The notes under the pieces: model-generated
Told to the model about the DNA's origin: nothing
Databases searched by the model: none
Seen by the model: only the letters and a program-made list of their open reading frames with translations
Program-made: the position numbers and the translations under genes
In this document: one piece after another, positions 35,292-42,260 of the stretch
Layout of the letters: each line of letters opens with the position of its first letter
Numbering within the stretch: the first letter of the stretch is position 1
Assembly: GCA_903875445.1 (NCBI GenBank)
Contig: CAIQWD010000113.1
Location: 1-64,000 of the forward strand
From: an uncultured delta proteobacterium
Lineage (GTDB): Bacteria > Desulfobacterota > Desulfobulbia > Desulfobulbales > Desulfocapsaceae
Direction of reading: 5' to 3'
Length of the DNA: 64,000 nt

Positions 35292-36107
35292 TCAGATGTT
35301 ATGCACCAAATAGCCGCCGTCCACCGGGATCGAAACCCCGGTGACAAAGCCCGAAGCCTTGCTGCTGGCGAGAAACACGGTCGCTCCGGCCAATTCCGCG
35401 ACCTCGCCGAAACGGCCGAAGGGAGTGTGGTGCAACACCGCTTTGCCCCGTTCGGTATAGTCGCCGCTTTTCTCGTCGATCAGGAGATTTTTATTCTGTT
35501 TGCCGAGGAAAAAACCGGGGGCGATGGCGTTGACCCGGATGCCGAAGGGGGCAAACTCAGCCGCCGCGGCCATGGTGAGGTTGAGGGTTGCCGCCTTGGC
35601 GGCGTCGTAGGCCCAAACCCCGGACAGCGGGTTGTAGGAAGCCATCGAGGTGAGGTTGATGATGCTGCCCTTGATGCCCTCGGCAATCCATCTCCGGCAG
35701 AATACCTTGGTGGGAATGATCAGGCCGGCGGTCAGGTTGAGGTCGAGGACCTCCCGGAAGGTAGCGACGTCGATATCGACGAATTTGCTCTTGCCCCGAT
35801 TGCCGCCGACGCCGTTAATAAGGATTTCCGGGGATGAGAAGCGCTCTGCCGTGGCATCGAAGGCCCTGGCCATCGCCGCCTCGTCGCCGCAGTCGACGAC
35901 CATGCCATGGACTCGCACGGCAAGTTCAGGCTCACCCCCGTAGCGGGCGACAAAGGCCTCAATCGATTCGCCTGTCCGGCTAAGGACGACGACATTGGCC
36001 TCGGCGCGGAGCAGGGCATCGGACATCACCGTACCGATTGCTCCCGCCCCGCCGGCTACCACCGCGGTCTTGCCGGCAAGGGTAAAGAGTTCTTCAAGAT
36101 AGGTCAT
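35292..36107 (-). CDS. uxuB: SDR-type fructuronate reductase (D-mannonate oxidoreductase)
   Basis: Short-chain dehydrogenase of 271 residues. The cofactor motif TAVVAGGAGAIG is at 14-25, and the catalytic set is S-x-YDAAKAA (SMASYNPLSGVWAYDAAKAA). ILINGVGGNRGKS and the loop FFLGKQNKNLLID match the SDR-type UxuB/YjmF branch that reduces D-fructuronate to D-mannonate. The gene opens the 12-kb minus-strand operon. Substrate preference is by family resemblance, so gluconate 5-dehydrogenase activity is an alternative. Confidence 0.8.
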   Translation of the reverse strand: MTYLEELFTLAGKTAVVAGGAGAIGTVMSDALLRAEANVVVLSRTGESIEAFVARYGGEPELAVRVHGMVVDCGDEAAMARAFDATAERFSSPEILINGVGGNRGKSKFVDIDVATFREVLDLNLTAGLIIPTKVFCRRWIAEGIKGSIINLTSMASYNPLSGVWAYDAAKAATLNLTMAAAAEFAPFGIRVNAIAPGFFLGKQNKNLLIDEKSGDYTERGKAVLHHTPFGRFGEVAELAGATVFLASSKASGFVTGVSIPVDGGYLVHNI

Positions 36108-36184
36108 AGGTTTTTCCCGTTGTTCGCCCTTGGTCCTGCGCCGGCATGCCCTTTTCCTTCTTGGGTGTGGCGCCCATGGGAGAA

Positions 36185-36213
36185 TTTTTAGCGAAGAAGA
36201 GAGAACTTGTCAA
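36185..36213 (-). promoter_or_regulatory. Putative promoter of the minus-strand uronate operon
   Basis: On the minus strand TTGACA (plus-strand TGTCAA, 36208-36213) and TAAAAA (36185-36190) are separated by 17 bases, about 78 bases before the uxuB-type start. Confidence 0.5.
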
Positions 36214-36334
36214 GGACATTATTTATTCATTAAAATAACTTGTTGTAACTTTTCTCCATAATTTAACTCTATGAATGTTCGATATAAAAACACAACATCG
36301 CACATCATTTTTGGCGATTTATCGAGTTTCAGAG

Positions 36335-36398
36335 TTGACATGAAAAACTAATTAGTGCATTAATTTGGTCATGCAATTAATTTTCTATCGACCCGTGT
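36335..36398 (+). promoter_or_regulatory. Putative promoter and operator of the ROK gene
   Basis: TTGACA (36335-36340) is followed, after 17 bases, by a weak -10 CATTAA. The spacer and -10 overlap the near-palindrome ATTAGTGCATTAAT, with a second half-like unit ATGCAATTAAT about 20 bases further on. AT-rich inverted repeats of this kind are typical for ROK/NagC-type repressors. Function is inferred. Confidence 0.4.
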
Positions 36399-36455
36399 TC
36401 GACGTCTCTTGATTTTGGGCGAGTCTGAACGGGGTATACATTCACGAGGTGTAAC

Positions 36456-37664
36456 ATGGCGGTAGCCAACAGGGACCTGATGCGGGCGATTAACCGCTTT
36501 GCCATCCTCCATGCCATCCGCGATGCCGGGACCATCTCACGGGTCGATTTAGCCCGGAGAACCGGGCTCAGTCAGGCGACGGTCACCGGCATCACCGCCG
36601 AACTGCTCGGCCTGGGCATGCTCCTTGAGCAGCAGAGCGGCCGGTCGGATGGCGGCAGGCGGCCGGTGCCGCTAGCCCTCAATCCGCAAGGGGCGTATAC
36701 CGTGGGCGTCCATCTGTCGGTCGATCAGATCTGCGTGGTCCTCATGGATTTTCAGGCCGGCATTCTCAAAACGCACACCAAGGAACTGGAACCGGATAAT
36801 TACCCTGCCGAGCGAATGGTTGAAATTCTCATCGAATCGGTGCAAACCTGTCTCTGGCAGGCCGATTTTAGCAAGAAACAGATTTCGGGGATAGGGGTAG
36901 CCATCCCCGGCCTGATCGACTCGCGAACCGGCTTTATCCACTATGTGCCGAATTATAAGTGGAAAAATATCGGACTTGCCGATCGGCTGCACGAGCGCAT
37001 GGGGGTGGCGGTCTATGTCGAAAACAGCGCCAATACCCTGGCGATCTATGAGCAGTGGTTCGGCATCGGTCGCGGCACCGACCACTTTCTCCTCATCACC
37101 ACCGAACACGGCATTGGCGCCGGCTTGGTGCTGGACGGCAAGATCTATCGCGGTTCTCGCGGCATCGCCGGGGAATTCGGCCATATGGTGGTCGACGACA
37201 AGGGTCCTCTCTGTCGCTGCGGTCAGACCGGCTGCCTGGAGGCGATCTGCGGCAACAACGCCATCTTGCGCGAGGCAAAAGAGGTGATCAGGCGCGGTCA
37301 GTGGCAGGTCGAGGAAAAGGCACTGACCATCAAAGAGGTCCTGGCCGAGGCTAAAGGCGGCAATCCCGACCTGCGGGCGATTTATCGGCGTGCCGGGCAA
37401 ACGCTGGGCGTCGGCATCGGCAATATGTGCAGACTCTTCGATCCGGAAAAGGTGATCATTACCGGCAAGGGAGTCCTGGCCGGGGAACTGCTCTTTGGCC
37501 CGATGCGCGAGACCCTGCCGCCGGGCATCTCTTTTGCGCGGGACGCTGGGACCAGGCTCTATATCCAGGAATGGCAGCCGACCCTCTATGCTCGGGGCGC
37601 GGGGGCTCTGGTCCTGCAGGAGGTGTATCAGAGTCCGGCCAACCGGGTGGTGCCGATAATTTGA
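36456..37664 (+). CDS. ROK-family transcriptional repressor (NagC/XylR type)
   Basis: Protein of 402 residues. The N-terminal winged helix-turn-helix (about 10-75: AGTISRVDLARRTGLSQATVTGITAELLGLGML) precedes a ROK domain (about 85-395) with GVAIPGLID, VENSANTLAIYEQWFG, GIGAGLVLDGKIYRGSRGIAGEFGHM and the zinc motif CRCGQTGCLEAICG. ROK repressors sense sugars or sugar phosphates. It is divergent from the 12-kb uronate operon and first in the kdgF-kduI-kduD group, so it likely represses both. The ATG at 36456 has GAGGTG upstream. Confidence 0.92.
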   Translation: MAVANRDLMRAINRFAILHAIRDAGTISRVDLARRTGLSQATVTGITAELLGLGMLLEQQSGRSDGGRRPVPLALNPQGAYTVGVHLSVDQICVVLMDFQAGILKTHTKELEPDNYPAERMVEILIESVQTCLWQADFSKKQISGIGVAIPGLIDSRTGFIHYVPNYKWKNIGLADRLHERMGVAVYVENSANTLAIYEQWFGIGRGTDHFLLITTEHGIGAGLVLDGKIYRGSRGIAGEFGHMVVDDKGPLCRCGQTGCLEAICGNNAILREAKEVIRRGQWQVEEKALTIKEVLAEAKGGNPDLRAIYRRAGQTLGVGIGNMCRLFDPEKVIITGKGVLAGELLFGPMRETLPPGISFARDAGTRLYIQEWQPTLYARGAGALVLQEVYQSPANRVVPII

Positions 37665-37711
37665 AAAGATGAGTATCTACAAAACTCGCTCGAAGGAGCA
37701 GGGAGAACAGA

Positions 37712-38047
37712 ATGGGTTTTTTAAAGGAAAACAACATGGTCAAGGAGATCATCGGGCCGGGACGTAGCCGCTACCTCGGTCATACCGACCAATTGATGAT
37801 GGTGGTCATCGACTTTGACGATGGTCCGAGCGCGGCACCCGATCTGCCCCATTCCCATCCGCATGAGCAGGTAAGCTATGTGGCGGCGGGGGAGTTGATC
37901 GTGCATATCGGTAGCGACTCCACGCGTCTTGGGCCGGGAGACATCTTTACCGTGCCGCCCGATATTCCCCATACCATTCAGCTGCTCAGTACACATGTCC
38001 GTCTGGTGGATACCTTCACCCCGCTGCGAAGGGACTTCATCAAGTAA
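37712..38047 (+). CDS. kdgF: KdgF-like cupin, unsaturated uronate linearising enzyme
   Basis: Single-domain cupin of 111 residues. The metal motif HSHPHEQVSYVAAGELIVHIG (about 49-69) and the second motif GDIFTVPPDIPHTIQLL are intact, and the ending DTFTPLRRDFIK is the KdgF-type C-terminus. KdgF converts 4,5-unsaturated monouronates from pectin or alginate lyases to linear ketouronates. Its place just before kduI and kduD supports this over a generic cupin call. A start at 37736 (MVKEII) is also possible. Confidence 0.85.
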   Translation: MGFLKENNMVKEIIGPGRSRYLGHTDQLMMVVIDFDDGPSAAPDLPHSHPHEQVSYVAAGELIVHIGSDSTRLGPGDIFTVPPDIPHTIQLLSTHVRLVDTFTPLRRDFIK

Positions 38048-38072
38048 CGTCAAAGAGAAAAGGAGAAAAGCC

Positions 38073-38903
38073 ATGGAAGTCCGTCATCCGGTGCATCCGG
38101 AACATATGCTGATGTTTGATACCGAGGAACTGCGTCGGCACTTTCTGGTGGAGGGGCTCTTTGTCGCGGGCGAGGCAAAACTCGTCTACTGTTTCTATGA
38201 TCGCTTGATCGTCGGCGGGGTCTGCCCGGTGGGGCCGCTCACTCTCGCTGTCGATCCTCAGGTGATTGGCGCCGAGTATCTTCTCGAACGACGGGAACTG
38301 GGCGTCATCAATATTGGCGGTCCGGGTCGGGTGGAGGCGGACGGGGCGTCTTATGACATGGCTTCAAGTGAGGGGCTGTATGTCGGGATGGGGACGCGGG
38401 ATCTGCGTTTTGCAAGCAACGATCCGGTGCGTCCTGCCAAGTTCTATCTCAACAGCGCCCCGGCCCACGCCCGGCTGCCGACGGTGAAAATTGCCCTTGC
38501 CGACGCCGAGCCGGTGACCATGGGCGACATCGCCACAAGCAACAGGCGGACCATCCGCAAATACATCCATCCGGGCGGGGCGAAGAGCTGCCAGCTGGTG
38601 ATGGGCATGACCATGCTCGAAACCGGTTCGGTGTGGAACACCATGCCGGTGCATACCCACCAGCGGCGCATGGAGGCCTATCTCTATTTCAATATGCCGA
38701 CGGATGCAGTGGTTTTCCATCTCATGGGCGAACCGGACGAGACTAGGCATCTGGTGGTACGCGACGGCGAAGTTGTATTGTCGCCCTCCTGGTCGATCCA
38801 TTCCGGAGCCGGTATCGGGAGTTATACCTTTATCTGGGGTATGGCCGGCGAGAACCAAAATTTTGCCGACATGGACCATGTACCCATGGCCTGTTTGCGG
38901 TAA
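38073..38903 (+). CDS. kduI: 5-dehydro-4-deoxy-D-glucuronate isomerase
   Basis: Cupin-type isomerase of 276 residues that converts 5-keto-4-deoxyuronate to 2,5-diketo-3-deoxygluconate. Recognisable family segments are RHPVHPEHMLMFDTEELRRHFLVEGLF at the N-terminus and MPVHTHQRRMEAYLYFNM (zinc-binding His/Glu). SPSWSIHSGAGIGSYTFIWGMAGENQ lies near the C-terminus. The length is normal. AGGAG precedes the ATG at 38073. It acts after KdgF and before KduD. Confidence 0.95.
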   Translation: MEVRHPVHPEHMLMFDTEELRRHFLVEGLFVAGEAKLVYCFYDRLIVGGVCPVGPLTLAVDPQVIGAEYLLERRELGVINIGGPGRVEADGASYDMASSEGLYVGMGTRDLRFASNDPVRPAKFYLNSAPAHARLPTVKIALADAEPVTMGDIATSNRRTIRKYIHPGGAKSCQLVMGMTMLETGSVWNTMPVHTHQRRMEAYLYFNMPTDAVVFHLMGEPDETRHLVVRDGEVVLSPSWSIHSGAGIGSYTFIWGMAGENQNFADMDHVPMACLR

Positions 38904-38963
38904 TTTCTTTACACTATCAAGAAGTACGGGATTCCGGCTCCATGCTGGGATAAAGGTGGCCTC

Positions 38964-39725
38964 ATGATACTCGATGCATTCAATCTTCGCGGCAAGGTGG
39001 CCATCGTCACCGGCTGCGGCACGGGACTTGGCAGGGGCATGGCCCTGGGCTTGGCCGAAGCCGGGGCGAATATCGCCGGGATCTATAACAAGAGCGAGCC
39101 TGACTGCTCCGCCCTGATAGGCAAGATGGGCCGGAGATTTCTCGGGATCAAGGCCGATCTCGCCGATCTTGACCAGATCGAACCTTTGGTCGAGCAGACC
39201 GTCGAATCCTTTGGTCGGGTCGATATCCTCATCAATAACGCCGGGATTATCAGGCGCCAGCCGGCCCTGGAATTTACCCGGGAGAATTGGGACGAGGTGG
39301 TGAATCTCAACCTGCGCTCCCTGTTCTTTCTCGCCCAGGCGGTGGCCAAGCGCTTTGTCGCCCAGAAGAGCGGCGGCAAGATCGTCAATATCGCCTCGAT
39401 GCTGTCCTTCCAGGGCGGGATCCTCGTGCCGTCCTACACCGCCAGTAAAAGCGGGGTGATGGGCCTTACCCGCGAACTGGCTTGCGAATGGGCGGGGCAG
39501 AACATCAACGTCAATGCCATCGCCCCCGGCTATATGGCGACGGAGAATACCCGCGCTCTGCAAGAGGACCCGATCCGCAGCGTCGATATCATGAAGCGTA
39601 TTCCCGCCGGGCGTTGGGGTAAGCCAAGCGATTTGGCCGGGGCGGTGGTTTTTCTTGCATCCGATGCGGCCAACTACATCCACGGCTATACGCTTGCCGT
39701 CGACGGCGGCTGGCTGGCCAGATAA
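38964..39725 (+). CDS. kduD: 2-dehydro-3-deoxy-D-gluconate 5-dehydrogenase
   Basis: Short-chain dehydrogenase of 253 residues that reduces 2,5-diketo-3-deoxygluconate to KDG. The cofactor motif VTGCGTGLGRGMA is at about 15-27 and NNAGIIRR at about 92. The catalytic S-x-Y-x-K is present as SMLSFQGGILVPSYTASK. NINVNAIAPGYMATENT and the ending YTLAVDGGWLAR are KduD-like. Its product feeds kdgK and eda in the divergent operon. Confidence 0.93.
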   Translation: MILDAFNLRGKVAIVTGCGTGLGRGMALGLAEAGANIAGIYNKSEPDCSALIGKMGRRFLGIKADLADLDQIEPLVEQTVESFGRVDILINNAGIIRRQPALEFTRENWDEVVNLNLRSLFFLAQAVAKRFVAQKSGGKIVNIASMLSFQGGILVPSYTASKSGVMGLTRELACEWAGQNINVNAIAPGYMATENTRALQEDPIRSVDIMKRIPAGRWGKPSDLAGAVVFLASDAANYIHGYTLAVDGGWLAR

Positions 39726-39743
39726 AAATTTCAGGAGGATATC

Positions 39744-40934
39744 ATGAACGGCAATCCGCTTTTTTCGCTTCTCGGCAGAAGGCTGCGTCTGGCGGTTATC
39801 GGCGGTGGCCCGGGCTCGTTCATCGGGCCGATGCACCGCCTGGCCGCCCGCTTGGATGACTGTTACGAGTTGGTGGCGGGAGTTCTGTCCTCCGACCCCG
39901 AGCGGGCTGTTGCCCGCGGCCGGGAGATAGGTCTGCCGGAAAGGCGCGGCTATGATTCGGTTGTGGCAATGCTCGAAGCGGAAAAAAATCGTCCGGATGG
40001 AGCGGATGTGGTGGCGATCATGACCCCCAACGACAGCCACTTTTCCTACGCCATGGCGGCTCTTGACCATGGCTTTCACCTGATCTGCGACAAGCCGATG
40101 ACCAATGGGGTTTTTGAGGCAAGAAAGCTGCACGCAAGAGTGGTTGAAACCGGCCGGATCTTCTGCCTCACCCACAACTACACAGGCTACCCGATGGCTC
40201 GCCAGGCCCGGGCGATGGTGGCGGCGGGGGAGCTGGGCCCGATTCGCCTGGTCCAGGTGGAATATGTCCAGGGAAATCGAGCGGACGGGAGTCGGCCCGA
40301 TCCGCTTACCGGCCCGAGGTCGTGGAAGAACATTCCGGAAAAGAGCGGGCCGTCTCTTGTGCTCGGCGATATCGGTAGCCATGCCCACAACCTCCTGCGT
40401 TTTATCACCGGCCTTGAGGTCGTAGAGCTTTGCGCCGAACGGGGGGCTATCGTCCCCGGCCGCCGGGTCGATGACTTTGCCGGGGCGTTGCTGCGTCTTG
40501 AAAATGGCGCACGGGGCAGCTTCTGGGTTACCCAGGCGGCAGCGGGCATGGGCAACGGTCTGCAGATCCGGGTGAGCGGTACGGAGGGGACCATCGAGTG
40601 GCGGCAGGAAATGCCGCAATTCCTAACCTTCCGGCACCTGCTCCAGACGGGCATGCCGATGGAGACCAGGGTTGCTAACGGACCGGGCACCCTGCCGCTG
40701 GCCGCCCGTTCGAGCCGCCTGGTTGCCGGTCATCCGGAAGGTTTTCCGGAGGGGTTTGCCAACCTTTACAAGGATGCCGCCGAGGCCATCGCCGCAAACA
40801 TCGCCGGGGTCGAACCCGATCCTCTGGCACTGCACTTCCCCACCTCCGCCGACGGTCTGGCCGGAGCGCTCTTTATCGATGCAATTATCCGTTCAAGCGA
40901 CGGTGGCGGGTGGGTTACAGTGTCCGCCCCATAG
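39744..40934 (+). CDS. Gfo/Idh/MocA-family oxidoreductase
   Basis: NAD(P)-dependent sugar oxidoreductase-type protein of 396 residues. The Rossmann motif LAVIGGGPGSFIGPMHRLAARL is at about 14-35, followed by VVAIMTPNDSHF and the family lysine motif CDKPMTN (usual form EKPxxx). The C-terminal alpha/beta domain includes GDIGSHAHNLLRFITGLE. AGGAGG precedes the ATG. It ends the uronate group; the substrate is probably a sugar or sugar acid from the same polysaccharide, but that is inferred from position. Confidence 0.87.
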   Translation: MNGNPLFSLLGRRLRLAVIGGGPGSFIGPMHRLAARLDDCYELVAGVLSSDPERAVARGREIGLPERRGYDSVVAMLEAEKNRPDGADVVAIMTPNDSHFSYAMAALDHGFHLICDKPMTNGVFEARKLHARVVETGRIFCLTHNYTGYPMARQARAMVAAGELGPIRLVQVEYVQGNRADGSRPDPLTGPRSWKNIPEKSGPSLVLGDIGSHAHNLLRFITGLEVVELCAERGAIVPGRRVDDFAGALLRLENGARGSFWVTQAAAGMGNGLQIRVSGTEGTIEWRQEMPQFLTFRHLLQTGMPMETRVANGPGTLPLAARSSRLVAGHPEGFPEGFANLYKDAAEAIAANIAGVEPDPLALHFPTSADGLAGALFIDAIIRSSDGGGWVTVSAP

Positions 40935-40953
40935 GGAGGGTTCCTCTCCCTAT
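40931..40953 (+). terminator. Hairpin at the end of the Gfo/Idh gene
   Basis: ATAGGGAG (40931-40938) and CTCCCTAT (40946-40953) form a perfect 8-bp stem with a 7-base loop overlapping the stop codon. No T run follows, so termination strength is uncertain. Confidence 0.5.
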
Positions 40954-40987
40954 TCAGTGTCAATAGCAAGGTGAGAATGCTATAGTT

Positions 40988-41050
40988 ATGCGGGAAAAGC
41001 TCAATCCTCACGACACAAAGTTATCGAAAAGGCAAAAAAAAGACTCATGA
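40988..41050 (+). CDS. 20-codon ORF coupled to a glycosyltransferase
   Basis: ATG at 40988 opens a 20-residue lysine-rich frame (MREKLNPHDTKLSKRQKKDS) whose stop TGA overlaps the ATG of the next gene (ATGA, 41047-41050). AAGGTGAG lies about 12 bases upstream. The tight coupling suggests that it is translated. It could be a leader peptide that sets translation of the glycosyltransferase, or a small precursor for the radical SAM protein downstream. No family is recognised and it may be fortuitous. Confidence 0.35.
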   Translation: MREKLNPHDTKLSKRQKKDS

Positions 41051-42258
41051 AGTATCTCATCATCCCTGGAAATAACGCGCTCTCGCATATCGGCAAATGC
41101 CTGGCCGTAGAATCCGTCCTCAGTGCAATGGGCCACGAGGTCCTTGTGGCGGTAAGTCAACGCAACGAGCCCTTTGTCCAACATCTGGGGCCACGCTATC
41201 GCGTTCTGCCCGATATCCAAGAAACGGATCAGTCCGGATACCCAACAATGGCGTGGTTCCGAAACACCCATCACATGCTGGCTTGCATGCGCGCAGAGAT
41301 GGACCTCATCCAATCCTTCCAGCCTGATCGAGTGCTGGGCATTTTCCGGTTCACCCTCAAGGCATCTGCCCATTTAACGGGAGTGCCCTTCGATTCTCTT
41401 ACCTGTGGGTGCATGCTTCCCGAAACACCGGATGTAATTGGTTTCACCCAAGATGATCCGGAGATTGCCCGGCAAAGAGAATTATTCAGAATGTACTTTG
41501 CACTGGCCGCAGCTCGTGCCAGCCAGGCTCTAGTATCCCTTGGTCTAGAGCCAATCAGCGATGTCCGCACGATGTTACAAGGAGATCGAACTTATTTGTG
41601 GGACTTTCCAGCCTTTACTCCTTTGCCTCCCCTGGCCGACACCACGCATGTGGGGCCCATTTCCTGGGAGGGTTGGTCCTATGACAGGATAAATCTCGAA
41701 GGGATTTTGGCCAATCCCCGCCCCATGGCCGTCTTGACCTTTGGTACCTGCGTGGGCAGTGCAGAAGTGGCCCTCCGCATGATTCGTGTACTTCGAGCCA
41801 TGGGGTACCAAGTTTTACTTGCGGCAGGAGGTCAAGAGGATTTGCTGGCTGCTGTGGCCCAGGAGCCCGATGTCATAGCCTGCCGATTTGCGCCCCTCCA
41901 CAGCATTCTCCCACACACCGCGCTCTTGGCCTGTCACGGCGGACAACTCACCATTTTCGAGGCCATGGCCCATCGGATTCCGGTTTTGGTGATGCCCTTT
42001 CAACCCGAACAAGCCCATAACGGGGTTTGCCTGGAGCGCATTGGATGTGGCCGACGGCTTATTTCCTCTCAAACATTCCTAGGCGATTCCAGCGTCTACG
42101 TGAACGCCTTCCAAGCGATGAATGACAGGGCGCTCGAGAATATTGTCCAAGATCTGGTCCAAAATGAACGAGTCACCGAAAACCTGGCCGCAATCCAAAA
42201 AACCATGAGACACTACCACGGACCCGAAACCATCGCGTCCAAGCTGGCGGAGGGCTGA
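41047..42258 (+). CDS. Glycosyltransferase, MGT/MurG-like GT-B fold
   Basis: Protein of 403 residues. The N-terminal KYLIIPGNNALSHIGKCLAVESVLSAMGHEV and the C-terminal donor-site block HGGQLTIFEAMAHRIPVLVMPFQPEQAHNGVCLERIGCGR resemble the GT1/MurG group, which binds UDP- or NDP-sugars. The donor and acceptor are unknown. The next gene, a hydrolase/radical SAM fusion, follows after two bases, so they form a unit. Codon use and sequence style differ somewhat from the uronate genes before it, hinting at transfer. Confidence 0.78.
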   Translation: MKYLIIPGNNALSHIGKCLAVESVLSAMGHEVLVAVSQRNEPFVQHLGPRYRVLPDIQETDQSGYPTMAWFRNTHHMLACMRAEMDLIQSFQPDRVLGIFRFTLKASAHLTGVPFDSLTCGCMLPETPDVIGFTQDDPEIARQRELFRMYFALAAARASQALVSLGLEPISDVRTMLQGDRTYLWDFPAFTPLPPLADTTHVGPISWEGWSYDRINLEGILANPRPMAVLTFGTCVGSAEVALRMIRVLRAMGYQVLLAAGGQEDLLAAVAQEPDVIACRFAPLHSILPHTALLACHGGQLTIFEAMAHRIPVLVMPFQPEQAHNGVCLERIGCGRRLISSQTFLGDSSVYVNAFQAMNDRALENIVQDLVQNERVTENLAAIQKTMRHYHGPETIASKLAEG

Positions 42259-42260
42259 TC

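Larger units (their letters stand above)
36108..36455. other. Divergent control region between the two uronate operons
   Basis: These 348 AT-rich bases contain no gene. They carry the two opposing promoters listed separately and AT-rich palindromic sequence that probably binds the ROK regulator and/or the RpiR protein. Confidence 0.65.

Noticed and set aside
38364-40619. A 751-codon open frame on the minus strand
   Set aside because: It is an antisense shadow of kduI, kduD and the Gfo/Idh gene caused by high GC at third positions, with no family motif.
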